A DNA stretch of 9,874 bases, taken from positions 1 to 9,874 of the forward strand of contig CALKYK010000575.1 of assembly GCA_938003715.1 (NCBI GenBank), in the 5' to 3' direction. The stretch comes from an uncultured Gammaproteobacteria bacterium. GTDB taxonomy: Bacteria > Pseudomonadota > Gammaproteobacteria > Steroidobacterales > Woeseiaceae. Below, piece by piece: positions 6,675-9,874 of this stretch (position 1 is its first letter; every line of letters begins with the position of its first letter). The position numbers were made by a program, and so were the translations under genes. The notes beneath the pieces were generated by a model. That model searched no databases. It was not told the DNA's origin and saw nothing but the letters and a program-made list of their open reading frames with translations.

Positions 6675-7463
6675 TCACAGCCCGATCCACGGCAGCGCGA
6701 CGGCGAACAGTGGCGCGGCCGCCGTGACGCTGTCGATACGGTCGAGGACGCCGCCGTGGCCCGGAAACAGCGTCCCGCTGTCCTTCACCCCGGCGGTGCG
6801 CTTGAACATGCTGACCGTCAGGTCGCCGACGATCGACAGCATCGTCACGGCCAGGCAGAAAGGAACCAGCACCGCCACCTCGAGCGTGAGGAACCAGGCG
6901 CCGGCGGCCGCGAGCACCGTGACCGCCGTCAGCGCGCCAAGCACGCCCTCCCAGGTCTTGCCGGGGCTGATTTGCGGCGCCAGCTTGACCCGGCCGAAGC
7001 CGCGGCCGACGAAGTAGGCACCGATGTCGGCGAACCATACTATAAGGAGTGCGAACAGCAGCAGTTCGGGCGCGCGCATGTACAGGTAATCGAGCGCCAT
7101 CCAGGCCGGGACCAGCAGTAGCGCACCAGCCACCCAGGAGACGGGCAGCGGGATGCGGGTCGGGTAGAAGAACAGCCACACGAGCGCCGCGCACCACCAG
7201 CCGAGCCCCGTCTTCAGCACCACGTCCAGAAGCGCCGCGTCCGGCATGCGGTACAGGAGCGCCGCGCCGGCAAGCGCCACGAACGCCGCGTAGATGCCGC
7301 GACGCGAGGCGCTGTCGCGAAACAGAAATCCGCCCCATTCCCAGGCCCCGGTCAGGATGATGGCGGCAATGACCAGGCGCGCCACGGCCTGCGGCAGCAC
7401 GAACAGTACCAGCGCCAGTATCGCGAGCGCGACGAGCGCGGTTGCCACGCGTTGCTTCAGCAT
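6675..7463 (-). CDS. cdsA: Phosphatidate cytidylyltransferase (CDP-diglyceride synthase) CdsA
   Basis: Polytopic inner-membrane enzyme that makes CDP-diacylglycerol from phosphatidate and CTP, the branch point for all phospholipids. The product has 262 residues. It begins MLKQRVATALVALAIL and carries about seven to eight hydrophobic segments. The family signature is complete at 218-244: S218, K221-R222, K227-D228, then PGHGG (234-238), D241-R242 and D244, the metal-binding residues. ISPGKTWEG near 165 is also conserved. The ATG at 7463 is preferred because it lies 1 nt after the uppS TGA and begins the first membrane helix; starts further upstream would lie inside uppS. The ending is standard (WIGL). 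The lack of a gene between it and rseP is unusual for this cluster. Confidence 0.97.
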   Translation of the reverse strand: MLKQRVATALVALAILALVLFVLPQAVARLVIAAIILTGAWEWGGFLFRDSASRRGIYAAFVALAGAALLYRMPDAALLDVVLKTGLGWWCAALVWLFFYPTRIPLPVSWVAGALLLVPAWMALDYLYMRAPELLLFALLIVWFADIGAYFVGRGFGRVKLAPQISPGKTWEGVLGALTAVTVLAAAGAWFLTLEVAVLVPFCLAVTMLSIVGDLTVSMFKRTAGVKDSGTLFPGHGGVLDRIDSVTAAAPLFAVALPWIGL

Positions 7464-7464
7464 G

Positions 7465-8223
7465 TCAGGCCGCACCCACCTGGTCGCCGGTGCAGCCGTA
7501 GCGCCGCTGCCGCGAGGCGTAGAAGCGCAGCGCCTCGTCGAAGCGCGCCGAGCGGAAGTCCGGCCACAGGCAGCTGCAGAAATACAGCTCCGCGTACGCC
7601 AGGTTCCAGAGCAGGAAGTTGCTGATGCGCTGTTCACCACCAGTACGAATCAGGAGATCGGGATCGGGCACGTCGGCCAGGGACAGCGCACCGCCGAACC
7701 GGTCGGCGTCGATTTCATCGACGCCGATTTCGCCCTGCAGGACGCGCCGCGCCAGCTGGCGCGCCGCGCTGACAATATCCCAGCGGCCGCCGTAGGCGAC
7801 CGCCACCTGCAGGTTCAGGCCGCCGTTGCCGGCGGTCCGCTCCTCGGCCGCACTGATGCGCTGGACGAGGTCGGGCTGCAGTTCCTCCCGGGCGCCGATA
7901 AACCGGAGTCTCACATCATTACGATGCAGCTCGTCCACTTCCCGTTGCAGCGCTTCGAGAAACAGCGACATCAGCGCGCTGACTTCCGTCTTCGGGCGGC
8001 GCCAGTTCTCGCTGGAAAAGGCAAACAGCGTCAGGTAACCGACGCCGCGCTTGGCCGCCGTCTCCACGGTTTCGCGCACCGACTTGACCCCGGCACGGTG
8101 CCCGGCGTGGCGCGGCAGCCCGCGCGTCTTCGCCCAGCGCCCGTTGCCGTCCATGATGACGGCGACGTGCCGCGGCACGACCGGCCGCGAGTTCTCGTCC
8201 AGTTTTTCCGTCCCGTTGGCCAC
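7465..8223 (-). CDS. uppS: Isoprenyl transferase (undecaprenyl diphosphate synthase) UppS
   Basis: cis-prenyltransferase that adds isopentenyl diphosphate units to farnesyl diphosphate to give C55-PP, the lipid carrier for peptidoglycan and O-antigen. The 252 residues show all key family positions, each one below E. coli numbering. These are MDGNGRWA with catalytic Asp25, Asn27 and Arg29; His42; FAFSSENWRRP at 68-77; RTGGEQRISNFLLW with Arg193, Arg199 and Ser201; and Glu212 in AELYF. The start is GTG, the first possible start after an in-frame TGA that is also the frr stop. It has no good Shine-Dalgarno: the leader is GACCTCCCGAGCGAC, so coupling to frr (15-nt gap) is likely. In enterics dxr separates frr and uppS; it does not here. 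cdsA follows after 1 nt. Confidence 0.97.
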   Translation of the reverse strand: MANGTEKLDENSRPVVPRHVAVIMDGNGRWAKTRGLPRHAGHRAGVKSVRETVETAAKRGVGYLTLFAFSSENWRRPKTEVSALMSLFLEALQREVDELHRNDVRLRFIGAREELQPDLVQRISAAEERTAGNGGLNLQVAVAYGGRWDIVSAARQLARRVLQGEIGVDEIDADRFGGALSLADVPDPDLLIRTGGEQRISNFLLWNLAYAELYFCSCLWPDFRSARFDEALRFYASRQRRYGCTGDQVGAA

Positions 8224-8238
8224 GTCGCTCGGGAGGTC

Positions 8239-8796
8239 TCAGATTTCCATCAGCTCGGCTTCTTTCTGCTCGAGCACCTGGTCGATGGCGGCGATGTGCC
8301 GGTCGGTGATTTCCTGGATCTCGTCCTCGCCGCGGCGTTCGTCGTCCTCGCCGATCATTTTTTCCTTCATCAGGTCCTTGATGTCCGAGATCGCGTCGCG
8401 ACGGATGTTGCGCACGGCGACGCGCCCGGCTTCGGCTTCCTGGCGGACCAGGCGAATCATGTCCTTGCGCCGTTCCTCGGTCAGCGGCGGCAGCGGCACA
8501 CGGATCACCGTGCCGGCCGTCGCCGGGTTCAGGCCGAGATCGGAGTTCATGATCGCCTTCTCGATCGGCTGCACCATGCTTTTTTCCCACGGCACGACGG
8601 TCAGCGTGCGCAGATCCTCGACGTTGATGTTGGCACACTGGTTCAGCGGCACCTCGGCGCCGTAGTACTCGACGGTGATGGGGTCGAGCAGGCTCGTGTG
8701 CGCGCGGCCCGTCCGGAGCTTGGTCAGCTCCTGGCGCATTGCCGCGACGCTCTTGTCCATGCGCTCCGAGGCGTCTTTCTTGATGTCTTCGATCAC
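8239..8796 (-). CDS. frr: Ribosome recycling factor
   Basis: RRF splits the post-termination ribosome together with EF-G. The product has 185 residues, exactly the usual length. Seen: the N-terminal helix MIEDIKKDASERMDKSV; LRTGRAHTSLLD (27-38), which holds the conserved Arg of the helix domain; VEYYG at the start of domain II; SDLGLNP near 84; VPLPPLTEERRKD and VAVRNIRRDA, the most conserved blocks; and the final KEAELMEI. The start is GTG, with GAGAGG 6 nt upstream. A preceding ATG (8816) is out of frame and ends at the GTG (GTGA overlap). pyrH lies 23 nt upstream, and uppS begins 15 nt after the stop. A CCTCC run, complementary to Shine-Dalgarno sites, follows the stop. Confidence 0.98.
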   Translation of the reverse strand: MIEDIKKDASERMDKSVAAMRQELTKLRTGRAHTSLLDPITVEYYGAEVPLNQCANINVEDLRTLTVVPWEKSMVQPIEKAIMNSDLGLNPATAGTVIRVPLPPLTEERRKDMIRLVRQEAEAGRVAVRNIRRDAISDIKDLMKEKMIGEDDERRGEDEIQEITDRHIAAIDQVLEQKEAELMEI

Positions 8797-8816
8797 TTCG
8801 GACCTCTCTTTGGCAT
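8793..8816 (-). CDS. Possible 7-residue mini-ORF abutting the frr start
   Basis: ATG at 8816, just after the pyrH TAA, opens MPKRGPK and ends in TGA at 8795-8793, sharing GTGA with the frr GTG start. It contains the frr ribosome site (GAGAGG, 8808-8803). It has no clear Shine-Dalgarno of its own and would need re-initiation from pyrH. It may be chance, but the same layout recurs before rseP and lpxD. Confidence 0.2.
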   Translation of the reverse strand: MPKRGPK

Positions 8817-8819
8817 TCG

Positions 8820-9542
8820 TTACGCCGTCACCAGCGTGCCGACGTTCTCATCCGTCATTGCCCGCACCAGCGATTCGTTCTCGGTCATGTTGAACACGCG
8901 CAGCGGCAGGTTGTTGTCGCGACACATCACGATTGCGGTCGCGTCCATGACGTTCAGCTTGTCGACCAGCACCTTGTCGAACGACACGGTATCGAACAAC
9001 GACGCCTGTTCGTTCATCTTCGGGTCCGAGTCGTAGACGCCGCTGACCTTGGTCGCCTTCAGCAATACGTCGGCCCCGATTTCGATCGCACGCAGGCTGG
9101 CCGCACTGTCGGTCGTGAAGAACGGGTTGCCGGTGCCGGCGGCAAAGATGACCACCCTGCCCTTTTCCAGGTGGCGAACGGCGCGGCGCCGGATGTAGTC
9201 CTCACAGACCTGGTTGATGCGTATCGCCGACATCACCCGCGCGTACACGTCGAGCGCTTCCAGTGCATCCTGGATGGCGAGCGCGTTCATTACGGTCGCC
9301 AGCATTCCCATGTAGTCGCCGGTGACGCGATCCATGCCGGCCCGGGCGAGTCCCGCACCGCGGAAGATGTTGCCGCCGCCGATCACGATCGCGACCTCGA
9401 CGCCCAGTTTTCGTACCGCGGCGACTTCGGCGGCGATGCGCTGAATCGTTTCCGGCTCGATGCCGTAATCCAGTTCGCCCATCAGCGCCTCGCCGGACAG
9501 CTTCAGCAGGACGCGTCGATAGAGAACCGGCTTGTCGCTCAT
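8820..9542 (-). CDS. pyrH: UMP kinase PyrH
   Basis: Bacterial UMP kinase: a cytoplasmic homohexamer of the amino-acid kinase fold that makes UDP from UMP, is activated by GTP and inhibited by UTP. It feeds the UDP-sugars used by the lpx and peptidoglycan genes. At 240 residues it is full length. Motifs: LLKLSGEAL (12-20, phosphate-binding Lys14), VIGGGNIFRG (53-62), RVTGDYMGMLATVMN with Asp76, AAGTGNPFFTTDSAA (134-148), LLKATKVSGVYDSDP (160-174), and VMDATAIVMCRDN near the nucleotide-binding loop. The ATG start has GAGG 8 nt upstream. tsf ends 48 nt upstream, as in most gammaproteobacteria. There is no sign of damage. Confidence 0.98.
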   Translation of the reverse strand: MSDKPVLYRRVLLKLSGEALMGELDYGIEPETIQRIAAEVAAVRKLGVEVAIVIGGGNIFRGAGLARAGMDRVTGDYMGMLATVMNALAIQDALEALDVYARVMSAIRINQVCEDYIRRRAVRHLEKGRVVIFAAGTGNPFFTTDSAASLRAIEIGADVLLKATKVSGVYDSDPKMNEQASLFDTVSFDKVLVDKLNVMDATAIVMCRDNNLPLRVFNMTENESLVRAMTDENVGTLVTA

Positions 9543-9570
9543 CGTGTCATCCTCGATCGCTCGAACTCCT

Positions 9571-9589
9571 GCGCGCCATCCGGCCGCGC
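9571..9589 (-). other. Small GC-rich hairpin between tsf and pyrH
   Basis: In the 48-nt tsf-pyrH spacer, GCGCG at 9571-9575 can pair with CGCGC at 9585-9589, and CC at 9576-9577 with GG at 9582-9583, leaving a one-base bulge and a four-base loop. It sits right after the tsf stop. No T run follows, so it does not look like a full intrinsic terminator; it could act as an RNA stop for exonucleases or a weak pause. It may also be chance in GC-rich DNA. Confidence 0.25.
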
Positions 9590-9590
9590 C

Positions 9591-9874
9591 TCAGGTTGCC
9601 GCCTGCCGGCTCTGTTCGATCTGCCGCGCCACTTCCTCGGCGAAATTTTCTTCCTTCTTCTCGATACCCTCGCCGACTTCGTAGCGGACGAAACCGGTCA
9701 CCGACGCGCCGGCTTTCTTGACCAGCTTGCCGACCGATTGCTTGTCGTCCTTGATGAACGGCTGGCCGAGCAGCGTGATTTCCTTGAGGAATTTGGCCAG
9801 CTTGCCAGCGACCATTTTCTCCACGATATCGTCCGGCTTGCCCGAGGTCGCCGCCTGCTCGGCGAAGATACGCC
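9591..9874 (-). CDS. tsf: Elongation factor Ts, C-terminal part (N-terminus off right edge)
   Basis: EF-Ts exchanges GDP for GTP on EF-Tu. Only the last 93 residues are in the window. They begin RIFAEQAATSGKPDDIVEKM, in which SGKP and EKMV are the family's conserved blocks, and continue through LGQPFIKDDKQSVG and VTGFVRYEVGEGIEKKEENF. This matches E. coli EF-Ts (GQPF, TGFIRFEVGEGIEK) closely through to the C-terminus. An internal GTG at 9824 is not a real start, because the frame is open and homologous to the edge of the window. The gene is followed after 48 nt by pyrH, the standard order after rpsB-tsf. Confidence 0.97.
   Translation of the reverse strand, partial: RIFAEQAATSGKPDDIVEKMVAGKLAKFLKEITLLGQPFIKDDKQSVGKLVKKAGASVTGFVRYEVGEGIEKKEENFAEEVARQIEQSRQAAT

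Noticed and set aside
7294..9036. 580-codon open frame on the plus strand, antisense to cdsA, uppS, frr and pyrH
   Set aside because: It runs opposite four clear, conserved genes. Its translation is low-complexity Asp/Val/Arg/Ala-rich, as expected for the antisense frame of GC-rich genes. No start signal or family resemblance.
1..9874. CRISPR arrays, insertion sequences, attachment sites, tRNA or other RNA genes
   Set aside because: No spaced direct repeats, transposase frames, terminal inverted repeats or cloverleaf-like segments were seen; the window is almost wholly occupied by conserved genes.

Overview
The window is a ten-gene, single-strand block of the conserved gammaproteobacterial envelope-biogenesis cluster, read entirely on the minus strand (right to left). 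In transcription order it holds tsf (5' part off the right edge), pyrH, frr, uppS, cdsA, rseP, bamA, skp/ompH, lpxD, fabZ and lpxA (3' part off the left edge). The gene order, high GC content and protein sequences point to a GC-rich gammaproteobacterium. Having uppS directly after frr resembles the Pseudomonas/Xanthomonas arrangement more than the enteric one, where dxr lies between frr and uppS. I cannot name the genus from the sequence alone.

Region by region: 9874-8239 carries the translation and nucleotide part (EF-Ts, UMP kinase, ribosome recycling factor). 8223-6675 carries the lipid-carrier and phospholipid part (undecaprenyl-PP synthase, CDP-diglyceride synthase). A 163-nt non-coding gap (6512-6674) follows, exactly where dxr sits in Pseudomonas-type clusters; dxr is absent, and a perfect TATAAT hexamer lies there instead. 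6511-2188 carries the outer-membrane protein part (RseP site-2 protease, BamA, Skp). After a 116-nt spacer, 2071 to the left edge carries the early lipid A and fatty acid part (LpxD, FabZ, LpxA).

Together the genes link UMP supply and translation recycling to peptidoglycan lipid carrier, phospholipid, LPS and outer-membrane protein assembly. Most junctions are very tight (ATGA overlaps at rseP/bamA and fabZ/lpxA, 8-nt overlap at lpxD/fabZ, 1-nt gap at uppS/cdsA). Four cistrons use non-ATG starts: frr, uppS and rseP use GTG, lpxD uses TTG. Three of these four are preceded by an ATG mini-ORF that ends on or just past the true start.

I found no mobile element, CRISPR array, RNA gene or unfamiliar protein-coding system. 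The points worth a second look are the missing dxr with a promoter-like replacement, the repeated mini-ORF/start overlaps, a Gly/His/Asp-rich open stretch after the skp stop, and a Met at the LpxA hydrocarbon-ruler position.
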